Shown piece after piece: positions 6,293 to 6,360 of a DNA stretch of 6,360 nt (within the stretch, counting starts at the first letter, position 1; the number at the start of each line of letters is the position of its first letter). This stretch comes from an uncultured Sphingobacteriaceae bacterium (GTDB lineage Bacteria > Bacteroidota > Bacteroidia > Sphingobacteriales > Sphingobacteriaceae), in assembly GCA_937875035.1 (NCBI GenBank), contig CALNCF010000315.1, positions 1 to 6,360 of the forward strand. The letters run 5' to 3'. The position numbers were made by a program, and so were the translations under genes. The notes below the pieces were generated by a model. The model was not told the origin of the DNA and searched no databases. It worked only from the letters and a program-made list of their open reading frames with translations.

Positions 6293-6360
6293 TAACCGAA
6301 TCCTGCCGTATATGTCATACCATACTTGCGTTTTGGCCGAAATCAGGAGTCAGAACATGC

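Overview
The window looks like ordinary chromosome from a member of the Bacteroidota, most likely a Chitinophagaceae-like or related gliding/soil lineage. The evidence is the protein content: a TonB-dependent receptor that begins with a carboxypeptidase-regulatory-like domain, a DUF5686-type outer-membrane protein with the same kind of N-terminal domain, an NDH-2 typical of menaquinone-using aerobes, and a divergent HMG-CoA lyase. Start sites with weak or no Shine-Dalgarno sequence fit the same group. Base composition of the genes is close to balanced, and the coding strands avoid TTA, CTA and TCA codons, which produces long meaningless antisense ORFs.

Layout: (1) Positions 1-513, minus strand: the first 171 residues of a TonB-dependent receptor whose barrel lies outside the window. 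(2) 514-660: a divergent intergenic region. (3) 661-3611, plus strand: a two-gene unit, a small GNAT acetyltransferase overlapping by 4 bases (ATGA) an 844-residue DUF5686 outer-membrane protein. (4) 3612-4030: a 419-base gap between convergent genes. I see no gene in it, but it holds a repeat-like structure of about 270 bases: two related hairpin-bearing arms in inverted orientation, probably a dispersed intergenic repeat. (5) 4031-6225, minus strand: an apparent operon of ndh (type II NADH dehydrogenase) followed after 20 bases by an HMG-CoA lyase-family protein. (6) 6226-6360: the upstream region of ndh, with a weak promoter candidate and, at the very edge, a possible start codon of a divergent plus-strand gene.

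How they fit together: the left half concerns the cell envelope (two outer-membrane proteins with signal peptides and a cytoplasmic acetyltransferase). The right half is energy metabolism: HMG-CoA lyase is the last step of leucine catabolism, giving acetyl-CoA and acetoacetate, and NDH-2 passes NADH electrons to the quinone pool without pumping protons. I found no mobile element with a transposase, no CRISPR array, no RNA gene and no convincing novel system. The least explained stretch is the inverted repeat structure at 3672-3944.
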